Assembly (NCBI GenBank): GCA_963855995.1
Contig: OY979717.1
Location: forward strand, 70,726,354 to 70,790,353
Length of the DNA: 64,000 bases
Direction of reading: 5' to 3'
From: Muricea muricata
Taxonomy: Eukaryota > Cnidaria > Anthozoa > Malacalcyonacea > Plexauridae
Made by a program: the position numbers and the translations under genes. Position 1 is the stretch's first letter, and the number at the start of each line of letters is the position of its first letter. The notes below the pieces were generated by a model. The model was not told the DNA's origin. It worked only from the letters and a program-made list of their open reading frames with translations, and ran no database searches. Below are positions 1-8,309 of the stretch, piece by piece.

Positions 1-4
1 AGGA

Positions 5-526
5 ATGTTAAAACGCATGAAGCCCTTTGTCCCAGCACAGATGTTACAACCAATTTACAGTGCTTTGATACAACCTTATTTTGATTACTGCTCTCCCCTT
101 TGGGATACTTGTAACAAGACATTAAAAGATAAATTACAAAAGTATCAAAATAGAGCAGCGAGAATTATTGCCGGCGCTAGCTATGAGATCAGGTCTGCTG
201 ACGTACTTCAAGCCCTTGAATGGGAAGACTTAGAATCCAGAAGAATTATAACCAAAGCCACTTTAATGTATAAAATTTTGAACGACTATAGTGCTCCGAA
301 TTTGAAAAAGTTATTTAAGAGAAGGAATTCCTTACAAACTTCTTACGCCCTCAGAAATTCTCAAAATGATTTAGACCTACCAAAGCCTAGACGTGAATTC
401 CTTAAAAAAAGCTTCAAGTATAGTGGTTCTAGACTCTGGAACAATCTCTCGCTTGAAGCTAAGGAAGCTCAATCAATTTGCTTGTTCAAAGACTTTGTAA
501 GATCAACTAATAATCTGTTAGATTGA
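5..526 (+). CDS. C-terminal part of a non-LTR retrotransposon polyprotein
   Basis: This 173-residue open stretch is the end of a LINE ORF2, the region after the reverse transcriptase. The sequence shows the usual post-RT block IQPYFDYCSPLWDT followed by LQKYQNRAARII, then a basic segment and the terminal SRLWNNLSLEAKEA motif shared by CR1/L2/Jockey-type elements. The RT itself lies outside the window to the left, so the ORF is seen only as a 3' fragment. There is no internal stop in this part, which suggests fairly recent activity. The natural start is upstream; the first ATG here is only the first methionine in the window. Confidence 0.85.
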   Translation: MLKRMKPFVPAQMLQPIYSALIQPYFDYCSPLWDTCNKTLKDKLQKYQNRAARIIAGASYEIRSADVLQALEWEDLESRRIITKATLMYKILNDYSAPNLKKLFKRRNSLQTSYALRNSQNDLDLPKPRREFLKKSFKYSGSRLWNNLSLEAKEAQSICLFKDFVRSTNNLLD

Positions 527-750
527 ATAAATCCTTATTGTAACTATTAATATTTAGCCGGATCACACCAACTTTTTGTAAATATGCATGCTATTTATTT
601 TTTCTTCTTTCTTTCCTTTTCTGTCCTTTTGTAAATATCTTCCTTGATTCTTTTTTTAATTGTTTGACGCCCCTTGTGGAAACCAACTATTTTGTTGACA
701 AGGCTAGCGTCAGTAAATAAAGTTTTACATACATACATACAAACAAGTAC
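527..750 (+). repeat. LINE 3' UTR and short tandem tail
   Basis: After the stop codon comes an AT-rich 3' UTR with AATAAAG near 717, ending in a (CATA)n tract at about 729-745. Short tandem tails are typical of CR1/L2-like elements. The next LINE lies on the opposite strand directly after this tail, so the two elements meet tail to tail. Which of them owns the CATA tract is not certain. Confidence 0.6.
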
Positions 751-3133
751 GATGTTAGGATAGACTAATATCTGAAATTAAAGAATTAAAGGTATTTATC
801 GATATTGACTTTCTAACTTCCGATGGTAAATTATTCCAAAGTTTTGCACCACTATAACTAATACTTTTTCTCATGTATTCAGTTTTAGGCTTTGTCAGAT
901 AAAACCCATAATCTGAATTACGTAAATTGTAATCATGTTGAGGAGCATTTGGATTTTGAAATGATTCGATTAGAACAGCTGGTGCTTACCCGTGAATTAT
1001 TCTAAACATGAGTCTGGCTTTCATAACAAGTCTACGTTGCTTCAACGTTTTCCATTGAAGCTCATTTAAGGCTGCTTCCGATTGGCCATGCTCGTTTCTA
1101 TATCCTAATATAACCCTAGCTGCTCTATTTTGGAGTGACTGAAGTCTATTCGAAAGTGTAGCACCAATTGGCTCCCATACAAGGCAGCAGTAATCGAAAT
1201 AAGGTTGGACCAAAGCACAATAGACAGATACAAGTGTTTCACGAGTAACATATGGTTTAAGCTTCCTAATCGCTCCAATACCTGCCGACACTTTCTTACA
1301 TATTTCGTCCAGATGGATGTCCCATAGTAAACATTGGTCGATTTCAACACCTAAAGATTTTTTGTTTGTCACTCGCTTTACAAGTCTGTTTGCTATCTGA
1401 ATTACAGGATCATTTGTAAGTTTGCTAATCTTTTGCTTACTCCCAATTAATAGGTATTCGGTTCTGATCAGATTTAGACATAATTTGTTTGCTAAAAGCC
1501 ACTTTTGAACATTGTTTAAGTCATGATTAATTTTGGATTCAATTTCGGGTAATGCCATACCAGAGGCAGTGAGAATAGTGTCATCTGCGAACATTCTTAC
1601 TGTTGATTTTTCAATACAGTTTGGCAAATCGTTTATGTAAATTAAAAACAGAAGAGGCCCCAATATAGACCCTTGGGGAACACTATAATCTATTTTATGA
1701 GGTTTGGATAGATATCCATTGACATAACACCTTTGCAAACGATTTCCCAAATATGAGGTAATAAGATTTAAAGCACATGGTTGCATACCAAGAAAGCTAA
1801 GTTTTCCGATTAAGATTTCATGATTCACAGTGTCAAAAGCTTTTTTTAGATCAAGAAAAACTGCAATGTTGAGCATACCATCATCCATGTTTCTATACCA
1901 TTCATTAGTAGAATGGAGCAATGCGTCAGCTGTTGAGTGCATTGGTCTAAAGCCAAACTGATGTTTGGAAATCAGATTATTGTTGTTTAAGTAAGCAAAT
2001 AATTGCTTATGAAGAATTTTTTCAAAGATTTTGCTAATTGCTGACAAAATTGAAATAGGACGATAATTATCGACTATGTTTTTTGGACCAGATTTATGTA
2101 AGGGAATAATTTTAGCAACTTTCCACTCTGTAGGAAATATTTCTGTTTGAATCGAATAATTAAATAGATTTGTTAGAGATTGAGCAATAACAGGGGCAGC
2201 AATTTTTAAAATTTTAGCTGGAATTTTATCAAGACCTGTAGCTTTTGAGGCAGAAATTGAAAGCAACATGTGAAAAACTGTATCTGTATCAATAGTTTGG
2301 AAATGAAATGTATCAGTAGTTTTTATCATAAATTCATCATATTTGAAATTTCCTTCGCCAACAGAATTAGCAATCTTAGACCCTACACCTGAGAAGTAAT
2401 CATTGAAGCATTCAGTGACCTCATCAGGCATTACAATGTCCTTATCTTCTACTTTAAGATTGAATGTTGTTGGTTTGGACTGATTACGACCCAATATGCT
2501 ATTTATGGTCTTCCAAGCATCTTTTGGGTCATTACTTTTATGAATTAAATTCTTGTAATAAATTTCTTTATCTTTGCGAATGGTACAGTTTACTCTATTT
2601 CTGAGTGCTTTGAAAGCATTCCAGTCGATCTCCGATTTGGAAATCATAGCTTTACGTTTAAGACGATCTCTTTCATGAATTAGATTTTTGGTGTTTTTAT
2701 TAATCCAAGGAATATGTCTTTTTGATCTGATTCTTTTAGATTGAACTGGCGCGTGTTTATCAAGAACATTCAGAAAGAGAGTTTTCCAAAGGCTCCATCT
2801 TAAATTTATATCAGATTCATGATCGATTAGGTCCCATGGTTGTTTCCAAAGTTCCTCAAGAAATTTGTCACAATTGAAATGCTTGTAATTTCGGATTTCT
2901 ATGCACCTGTGCGAATTAATTTTGACATTTGAATTAATTTTTCTTACCACGTATATGAGGTTGTGATCACTTACACCTAGAGGGACCACATCCGTCAAAA
3001 TTACGTGTTCTGGATTTGACGTGACGCATATGTCTAACAAGCTACTAGTAAATTGAGTAACACGTGTCGGTTGATTAATCATTTGATAAAGTTGATAAAC
3101 CGACGGTGTTTTAGACACAACGGTTGCCGGCAT
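751..3133 (-). CDS. Non-LTR retrotransposon ORF2: endonuclease end plus reverse transcriptase
   Basis: The open frame at 986-3133 gives 715 residues without a stop. Residues 1-70 are the end of an APE-type endonuclease (SLLDICVTSNPEH, then GVSDHNLI). The RT follows: IIPLHKSG and YRPISILSAISKIFEKIL near residue 350, motif A FLDLKKAFDTVNHE near 425, motif B VPQGSILGPLLFLIYINDLP near 490, and motif C MFADDT near 515. Post-RT blocks (VQPYFDYCCLVWEP, RLQSLQNRAARVIL) match CR1/L2/Jockey-type elements. From 985 down to 770 the same protein continues past the stop at 986 in degraded form, recognisable as a GAKLWNNLP-like block. The 5' end is cut at about 3133, where the virus-like block begins. Confidence 0.9.
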
Positions 3134-3143
3134 ATACGACCGT

Positions 3144-3910
3144 ATGAAAATCCCACTCGGAAAAATTTTATGCGATAACGGTCCATATGCCCCGTACGGT
3201 ATGTGCGACTTTGTCTACGACATCACGTTACCAAGGTCGGAAAAAATTATGAAAGCACAAACGAACGAAGAAACCGGCACGTATAAACTTACCGATTTGC
3301 AATTAGAATACGACGTGCCATTAAGAGTGTAGGACTTGCCGAAAGCGTTAGAGGAACGTACAATACTGGGAGATCGTTCCCGTACAACCATGCAACACTC
3401 TTGAAAAGTTTAGCGTGGCGAAAAGAAAGCGAACACGAAGTAATCGACATCAACATTCCCCGCAAAAGCCTGAAAGCCATCGTATTGTTATTCACGGAAA
3501 AAGGGTCGGAAGACAGCGAACATTTCCCGTTCCCAAATTTAACAAGCGTCAACGTAGACGTTCAAGGGAACCCGAACGATATTTACAGTGTTGGTCTTGC
3601 AAAACGTGATATGTACGACGAAGCCGTTCGGTTTTTCAACAATGACAACTGCGAAAAATATTTTGGTTCAACCAGCATACCGTGTCGAAAATATTACACC
3701 GATAAGTTTGCATGCGTTATAGACTTTAGGACTGCAAACGATGATACTATAAGCGGTAGCGGTCGAAACCTTATTGGAGTGCAGGCAGGAATACTTATGA
3801 AAATAGAAAAAGAAGCGACAACTACAGATTTGTTGTGTCATGTTTTCCTTATTGCTGACGGTACAATTAATATTAGCGGGACACAACTCAACGGGAACGC
3901 TAATTACTAA
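3144..3910 (+). pseudogene. Probable major capsid protein, C-terminal part, frameshifted
   Basis: Two frames, 3144-3332 and about 3329-3910, read as one protein across a frame change at the TAG at 3330-3332. The first holds LTDLQLEYDVPL, a block typical between jelly-roll strands in Polinton/PLV-like capsid proteins. The second holds HFPFPNLTSVNVDVQG, NDIYSVGLAKRDMYDEA and a C-terminus with SGSGRNLIGVQAGI and CHVFLIADG. I recognise this as the C-terminal half of a double-jelly-roll capsid family. Position directly before the packaging ATPase, with a 2-bp gap, supports the call. The N-terminal half is missing because of the LINE junction. No slippery heptamer is visible, so a disabling indel or a sequencing error is likelier than programmed frameshifting. 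Confidence 0.6.
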
Positions 3911-3912
3911 AT

Positions 3913-4512
3913 ATGCACATGATTATTGTTGGTATGACCGCGTGTGGAAAAACACATTACTTGTTAGATATGCTTGAAAAAGAATACAAGAACCATTACG
4001 ACTATATTTTCATCGTATGTCCAACATTCAAACGTAACAAGACGTACCGAAATTGGAAGTACATAGAAGATCCCGACATATTTGCCTTAAATTGTAAACA
4101 CGATATGGTAGAAAATACGCTTCAAACGATTACCGAGCTAATGGTAGGCGATGATGATGAAACAACAACAAACAGTTTAATCATACTCGACGATTGTGCA
4201 CAATCGAAAGACGTTAAAAACCGAACAAGCGAACTTGTTAACTTGGCATTTTCAGGAAGGCACGACGGTATAAGCACAATCGTCATTACACAACAATTAA
4301 CGTCTATTGCAAAACCTTACAGATTAAATATTTCGAAACTCGTCACGTTTTACAATTCTTGTAAAGATGATATGAAATATATTTTTAGCAATTATTTAAA
4401 CGTTGAAAAAGACGAAGAAAAAAGAATTATAGACACGTTAAAAAATAACGACTACGCACGATTAGAAATCTTAACGACAAGACCGTACACACACCAAGTC
4501 ATCATTCCATAA
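3913..4512 (+). CDS. A32-type genome packaging ATPase
   Basis: This 199-residue protein is a P-loop ATPase. It begins MHMIIVGMTACGKTHYLL, a Walker A loop (GMTACGKT) right at the N-terminus, as in vaccinia A32-like and Polinton packaging ATPases. Walker B is SLIILDDCAQSKDV near residues 94-107, followed by FSGRHDGISTIVITQQ, the sensor region. In this family the enzyme drives DNA into preformed capsids. The start codon lies 2 bp after the stop of the capsid-like gene, so the two are probably co-expressed. The frame is fully open with all catalytic motifs present, making it one of the better preserved genes in the block. Confidence 0.85.
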   Translation: MHMIIVGMTACGKTHYLLDMLEKEYKNHYDYIFIVCPTFKRNKTYRNWKYIEDPDIFALNCKHDMVENTLQTITELMVGDDDETTTNSLIILDDCAQSKDVKNRTSELVNLAFSGRHDGISTIVITQQLTSIAKPYRLNISKLVTFYNSCKDDMKYIFSNYLNVEKDEEKRIIDTLKNNDYARLEILTTRPYTHQVIIP

Positions 4513-4540
4513 TTTCAAAACCTTTTAAAGGTTTTGAAAT
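4512..4540. terminator. Hairpin between ATPase and small membrane protein genes
   Basis: A 29-bp near-perfect palindrome with 14-bp arms (ATTTCAAAACCTTT and its complement) around a single central base lies immediately after the ATPase stop and ends just before the ATG at 4547. It could act as an mRNA 3'-end or processing signal between the two genes. Function is inferred only from position. Confidence 0.4.
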
Positions 4541-4546
4541 ATAAAT

Positions 4547-4675
4547 ATGTTAACGCAACGTGAAAAATTCCTTATCGTTCTCACCATGTGTTTAACGTTT
4601 ACGTTTGCACTCCTCGTGCTTACTTACCCAATTGCGGTCATTCTCATCGTCTCCCTGATTTTAAAACATTTGTAA
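4547..4675 (+). CDS. Small single-span or hairpin membrane protein
   Basis: A 42-residue frame starts MLTQREKFLIVLTMCLTF and continues as an almost wholly hydrophobic stretch with one Pro near residue 29, ending LKHL. It would span a membrane once, or twice as a short hairpin. TATAAATATG sits directly at its start, the same start-proximal arrangement as other genes in this block. Small membrane proteins are common in dsDNA virus morphogenesis modules. I cannot name a family. Placement, start context and hydrophobic purity make it likely to be real. Confidence 0.55.
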   Translation: MLTQREKFLIVLTMCLTFTFALLVLTYPIAVILIVSLILKHL

Positions 4676-4678
4676 ATT

Positions 4679-4697
4679 CGTAACGTTATTACGTTAC
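4679..4697. terminator. Hairpin between convergent genes
   Basis: GTAACG and CGTTAC form a 6-bp stem around a TTATTA loop, followed by a T6 run (4699-4705), in the 29-bp gap between the plus-strand membrane protein and the minus-strand gene ending at 4705. It could serve as a shared 3'-end signal for both transcripts. Confidence 0.35.
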
Positions 4698-4704
4698 AAA
4701 TTTT

Positions 4705-5088
4705 TTATGATGTTTTTTCAGGGTTTAATTTTTTATCGGCGACGTGTGCACCGACCGTAATCCCGCCAGATACTAACCCGACTAAAGGGACGTACGGTGT
4801 TAAATAACCAATGATCCTTTTCACATCGCGTTTAAACAATTCGTTCTTACCAAGATCACCCTCTAATGACACGTTGTCTTTTACGAGGTCTAAATTCATC
4901 AGAAGTTCAGACATTTTCGTTATAAGCACGTCCGTAACTTTTTCGTTCACTTCGTCTAATTCCTGGCTTTGGTAATCTTCGTAAATTTTTTTTAACGTTT
5001 CTTCCGTAGCGTTTTCGATATATTTTGCTGTATGTTTAATCTTTTTTTCGGTAACTAATCGTAATAATTCTTCTTTGTACCCTTCCAT
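4705..5088 (-). CDS. Small helical protein of the virus-like element, unknown function
   Basis: This 127-residue frame has a charged, Lys/Glu-rich first half likely to be helical (EELLRLVTEKKIKHTAKYIE, then LKKIYEDYQSQELDEVNEKV). A more hydrophobic segment with glycines follows near residues 93-115 (IGYLTPYVPLVGLVSGGITV). It could be a membrane-associated minor virion protein. The start lies 8 bp below the stop of the collagen-like gene on the same strand. TATAAATAAATACATG covers the start codon, matching the start context of its neighbours. I do not recognise a family. Confidence 0.6.
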   Translation of the reverse strand: MEGYKEELLRLVTEKKIKHTAKYIENATEETLKKIYEDYQSQELDEVNEKVTDVLITKMSELLMNLDLVKDNVSLEGDLGKNELFKRDVKRIIGYLTPYVPLVGLVSGGITVGAHVADKKLNPEKTS

Positions 5089-5096
5089 GTATTTAT

Positions 5097-6683
5097 TTAT
5101 AATTTCAATAACCTTTTAAAACTGAAAAACGTGTCTTCTGTAAAACTCATAGTATTGTTATCATCAGGTTCGAACACGAAATAGATAGCGTTCCCCAAAA
5201 CGTGGTCGGAACTTCTTGACGCTAAGTTTTGCATCATAAACTCACACGTTTGCCCTTGTTCGTAATCTAACGAAGTGGAAATTTCTTGACCGTAAACATG
5301 TATACCTCGGTTTAAAAACGACCCTTTAATATGTACTTTTTTGCCGGTAGCCCTATGAAAATAACCGCCCTGTACATTGTCTTGTTTAGACTTATTCTCT
5401 AAATCCCAACTCCAGAACCTATATTTCGTTGACGCATTGTACCCAGACCCACTGCAATCGCCCCACAACGCTATGTTGTACGCCCTAGACGTTGTTAAAA
5501 CAATACTCATTTCGTAAGCGTAAATTCCTTTTGGAAGTTTTGGTGTGACGCTGAAAGCAGTTTGGTAACTACTACCGACTTTAGAAAAGTCTACAATGGT
5601 GTTACTACGACCGTTCAATGGCGTGTCGACCATATCGTCAATGTGCGTTATCGTATGTGAATTCATCGACCCTTCAAACGTTAAAATGTTTAAATAATCG
5701 TAATAATGCATCTCGGCAAAAGCTTTCGTCACGGGTTCGCCGGAAGTTTGAGGAAATGGTAAATTTAAAATACGGTTATTGTTCATATCGATGTCCGCAT
5801 TTTTTTTAACGTACTGAGAATCTGTAAAATCTTTCGATACAGCCGCCGTACCCCCAGATGGATTAGAGTTTAATCCTAAAACTTCGTGACCATCCATTCC
5901 AATATTATCTTGCATCGTAAACCCAGAATGCGTTAGGTAAACCCTATTTGCATATTGTTTTGTAATAGGATCGTTTGCTAATGTTGGGTCTGGAAGGTTT
6001 CCGATCTTATGGTTATCCATGTCGATGTTACCTTGCATCGTAAACCCCGAAGCGGATAATCCACCACTGCCTGCGGGACCGGTGTCACCTTTATCACCTT
6101 TGTCACCTTTTGGTCCTTGCGTACCTGTATTACCTTTGTCACCTTTTGGTCCTTGCGGACCCGTACCCCCTTGGTCACCTTTTGGTCCTTGCGCACCTGT
6201 ATTACCTTTATCACCTTTTGGCCCTTGCGGCCCCGTATCCCCTTGGTCACCTTTTGGCCCCGTATCCCCTTTGTCACCTTTTGAAGAACCACCACTGCCT
6301 TGATCTCCTTTCGGCCCCTGCGCACCTGTATCTCCCTTATCACCTTTTGGCCCTTGTGGCCCCGTATCCCCTTGATCACCTTTTGACCCCGTATCCCCTT
6401 TGTCACCTTTTGGTCCTTGTGACCCTGTGTCTCCCTTGTCACCTTTCGGGCCTTGTGACCCTGTATCCCCCTTGTCACCTTTCGGGCCTTGTGACCCTGT
6501 ATCCCCTTTGTCACCTTTTGGCCCACGTTGTCCACTACCACCACCCGAATAATGTGTGTCCGCATAACTTTTCGTTACAGGTTCCGAACCCGTTGATGGA
6601 TTCGGTAGGTTTATAATTTTGTTGTTGTTCATATCCAGATCTTCTTCTTGTATGTCCGATGAATAACCAAACAATAGCGACAT
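5097..6683 (-). CDS. Collagen-like fibre protein
   Basis: This 528-residue frame has a short N-terminal head, a collagen-like Gly-X-Y domain at about residues 53-210 built from GPKGDKGDTGSQ-type triplets broken by two short GSGG-type linkers, then three copies of a short motif and a C-terminal globular domain of roughly 190 residues. The motif (DMNNNKIINLPNP, DMDNHKIGNLPDP, DMNNNRILNLPFP, each followed by a PVTK-type segment) also occurs once in the head. Such motifs sit in trimeric fibres of viruses and phages, where Gly-X-Y segments form rigid shafts. It probably projects from the particle and binds host surfaces. The gene diverges from the MGC gene across only 22 bp. The frame is intact. 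Confidence 0.8.
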   Translation of the reverse strand: MSLLFGYSSDIQEEDLDMNNNKIINLPNPSTGSEPVTKSYADTHYSGGGSGQRGPKGDKGDTGSQGPKGDKGDTGSQGPKGDKGDTGSQGPKGDKGDTGSKGDQGDTGPQGPKGDKGDTGAQGPKGDQGSGGSSKGDKGDTGPKGDQGDTGPQGPKGDKGNTGAQGPKGDQGGTGPQGPKGDKGNTGTQGPKGDKGDKGDTGPAGSGGLSASGFTMQGNIDMDNHKIGNLPDPTLANDPITKQYANRVYLTHSGFTMQDNIGMDGHEVLGLNSNPSGGTAAVSKDFTDSQYVKKNADIDMNNNRILNLPFPQTSGEPVTKAFAEMHYYDYLNILTFEGSMNSHTITHIDDMVDTPLNGRSNTIVDFSKVGSSYQTAFSVTPKLPKGIYAYEMSIVLTTSRAYNIALWGDCSGSGYNASTKYRFWSWDLENKSKQDNVQGGYFHRATGKKVHIKGSFLNRGIHVYGQEISTSLDYEQGQTCEFMMQNLASRSSDHVLGNAIYFVFEPDDNNTMSFTEDTFFSFKRLLKL

Positions 6684-6705
6684 TTTTATTTATTTTTATA
6701 AAACT
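6684..6705. promoter_or_regulatory. 22-bp divergent promoter with a shared TATA
   Basis: The start codons of the fibre gene (minus, 6683) and the MGC gene (plus, 6706) are separated by 22 bp of almost pure A/T. The same TATA at 6697-6700 reads TATAAAACTATG on the plus strand and TATAAAAATAAATAAAAATG on the minus strand. This resembles the start-proximal late promoters of large DNA viruses, with virtually no 5' UTR. Function is inferred from sequence. Confidence 0.5.
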
Positions 6706-6912
6706 ATGGGCTGCGCAACCTCCAAAAACGAAAACAAGGCTAACAAAGATGTATGCAAAAGAAGAAAAATCCTATTTGGATTACACATGGCCAAGGACCC
6801 CGATGGAATAGAAACAAACTTCCAATTCGCCATTGAAAGAAAAGCAAAGAAGACTTACGAAGTACCAAACGTTAAAGAAGAAAAAGACATAGTTACCATT
6901 GAAGAAGAATAA
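6706..6912 (+). CDS. Small MGC-type (myristoyl/palmitoyl) charged protein
   Basis: A 68-residue protein begins MGCATSKNENKANKDV. Gly2, Cys3 and Ser6 give a textbook N-myristoylation plus palmitoylation signal, as in eukaryotic membrane-anchored signalling proteins and some virion proteins. The rest is Lys/Glu-rich and ends in an acidic IVTIEEE. No domain is recognised. Its position beside the fibre gene and its shared promoter suggest a structural or membrane-remodelling role. Eukaryote-type acylation fits an element expressed in animal cells. Acylation is predicted only from the motif. Confidence 0.6.
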   Translation: MGCATSKNENKANKDVCKRRKILFGLHMAKDPDGIETNFQFAIERKAKKTYEVPNVKEEKDIVTIEEE

Positions 6913-6940
6913 AAATTCCTAACCAGTGGACGTTAGAAAT

Positions 6941-7308
6941 TTAATCAACTTCGTCTTCTTCTTCTGACCAACTTTCATTAAGCGCATCTAAATACTCTGA
7001 TATGAACCCATAACCACCCTGTATGTAATTTGAGTAGTCATTTTCGATTGCTTCGATCCTTTCTAATGTTTCGGAAACAGATGTTACCCAGCATTCTTTT
7101 CCTTTGTACTTTTTTGTCATATATTCATTAAAACCTAATAATTCATATTCTTCTTCCAGGATATTTTCACTTTCTCTATTCTACCTTCTTTTTCACGCGT
7201 GCCATAAAAAAGATCCCTTAGACTTTGTGTTTGTAACTCATCTAAAATACCATTTAAAATTTTTTGCCTTTCATCTTCTATAATTTTTAATTCTTCAGGA
7301 CTCATCAT
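6941..7308 (-). pseudogene. Acidic small protein of the virus-like element, frameshifted
   Basis: From ATGATG at 7308 the frame reads MMSPEELKIIEDERQKIL and runs to a stop near the middle. In another frame the reading continues as an acidic protein ending in DALNESWSEEEDEVD with its stop at 6941-6943. The switch lies around 7160-7185. Total length, about 120 residues, fits a single small gene filling the gap between its neighbours. TATAAAAATG overlaps the start, as in neighbouring genes. No family is recognised. A one-base indel, in the genome or the assembly, explains the split. Confidence 0.5.
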
Positions 7309-7325
7309 TTTTATATTTCCTCAAA

Positions 7326-7550
7326 CTAACCTTTACACCGCCTCAATTCCCGTCGTCCGGAAACGAACTTACTCTTTTCCTTGAACCATTTTAACTCTGA
7401 TTCATCGGCTACAAGGCCAATGATGGAACCGGTATCGCATATACATTTGTTTTTAAACCCATGCATATTTCTAACAACTTTAATCACCTTCTTATGACAC
7501 TTTTTACAAAACATGTTGTTTTTGTTTGTTTTGTAAAAATGTTTTTCCAT
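7326..7550 (-). CDS. Small zinc-ribbon-like protein
   Basis: This 74-residue frame contains FCKKCHKKVIKVV followed by a KNKCICDTGS segment, giving two Cys pairs about 20 residues apart. That arrangement resembles short zinc-ribbon proteins of Polinton-like elements and giant viruses with a CxKC ... KGKCxxCGT layout. In those families it is presumed to bind nucleic acid. It lies 17 bp upstream of the acidic gene on the same strand. The second pair reads C-x-C instead of C-x-x-C, so metal binding may be weakened. Confidence 0.5.
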   Translation of the reverse strand: MEKHFYKTNKNNMFCKKCHKKVIKVVRNMHGFKNKCICDTGSIIGLVADESELKWFKEKSKFVSGRRELRRCKG

Positions 7551-7565
7551 TCCCTCAATTTCTTA

Positions 7566-7700
7566 TCAATCGTCGCCGCTTTGACTAGGGACATAGTCTT
7601 CGTCCGAACTGTCGCTGTAAATGCTTTTATCTTCAGAATCTAAATTTGGCGGCCCAGAGCAACGACACCTTTTAAAACCGCAATTTTGACAAACAATCAT
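7566..7700 (-). CDS. Tiny Cys-rich acidic protein
   Basis: A 44-residue frame starts MIVCQNCGFKRCRCSG, with C-x2-C and C-x-C pairs in the first 14 residues, then an acidic Ser/Asp tail ending SGDD. It resembles the single-knuckle Cys-rich proteins found in small dsDNA viral elements. It lies between the zinc-ribbon-like gene and the possible ssDNA-binding gene, all on the minus strand with short gaps, consistent with one expression unit. The compact spacing and Cys pattern favour a real gene; function unknown. Confidence 0.45.
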   Translation of the reverse strand: MIVCQNCGFKRCRCSGPPNLDSEDKSIYSDSSDEDYVPSQSGDD

Positions 7701-7824
7701 TATTTTATTTTGTATCTAAAAAAAGATACAAAAATTTTTTGATTTTTTGATGAGATGGAAACGTTATTTCTTCAGTAGTGGTTTTTTACCAGCTGTAGGG
7801 TGTTCAATATGACCGTTTAAATTT

Positions 7825-8309
7825 TTAATCGTCGTCGCACAAGGCCTTAACTTCGGGTCTTTCGCGTGGAGGAGCCTTTTGAATGTCGAGTTCGTCGACG
7901 CGGACGAGAAGGGACGGGTGCTCATGACCTTTGTAAATCGCTGTGACTGTGATGAGACCAGAAACTACGACAGATTTTACATCCAACATGTCTTCGTCGA
8001 ATTGGTCAGGTTTTAGTTTCAAATACAAAGTTTTATACCCGTTTTTTTCGACAAGGCATCGAAAAAGTGGTTTTGTTAATGGACGGTCTAAAAACGTCTC
8101 GGCTTTCTCCTCAACAGCTTTTAATCTTGAAAAAAGATTGTCTTTAATGTTGATGCCGATCGAATAATTCTTAAACTTCTTGTTGAACGATAACCCAAAA
8201 TAAGAATAACAATCTTTTAAGGCAAAAGTGATGGTGTCTTCGTCGTGGACCAAATTGCTGTATTTGTCATTTGATTTGAGACTTTGATAAGTTCAGGATT
8301 GAAAGACAT
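7825..8309 (-). pseudogene. Possible ssDNA-binding-like protein, frameshifted near its N-terminus
   Basis: The main open part (7825-8253) gives about 142 residues. Upstream, an ATG at 8309 (MSFNPELIKVSNQM) lies in a different frame and joins naturally to it near 8260. The middle reads NGYKTLYLKLKPDQFDEDML and later VSGLITVTAIYKGHEHPSLL. This resembles the YAKL ... IYIG ... ISLQ pattern of OB-fold ssDNA-binding proteins in Polinton-like elements. The match is by eye and weak. The C-terminus is acidic (CDDD), a common feature of ssDNA-binding proteins. It heads the minus-strand gene cluster. Confidence 0.35.

Noticed and set aside
3321..3345. Programmed frameshift in the capsid-like gene
   Set aside because: No slippery heptamer or clear downstream pseudoknot; two other genes in the block also carry indels.
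5978..6616. Open frames overlapping the collagen-like gene on both strands
   Set aside because: Repetitive Gly-X-Y codons leave other frames open; only the minus-strand 528-residue frame has domain sense.
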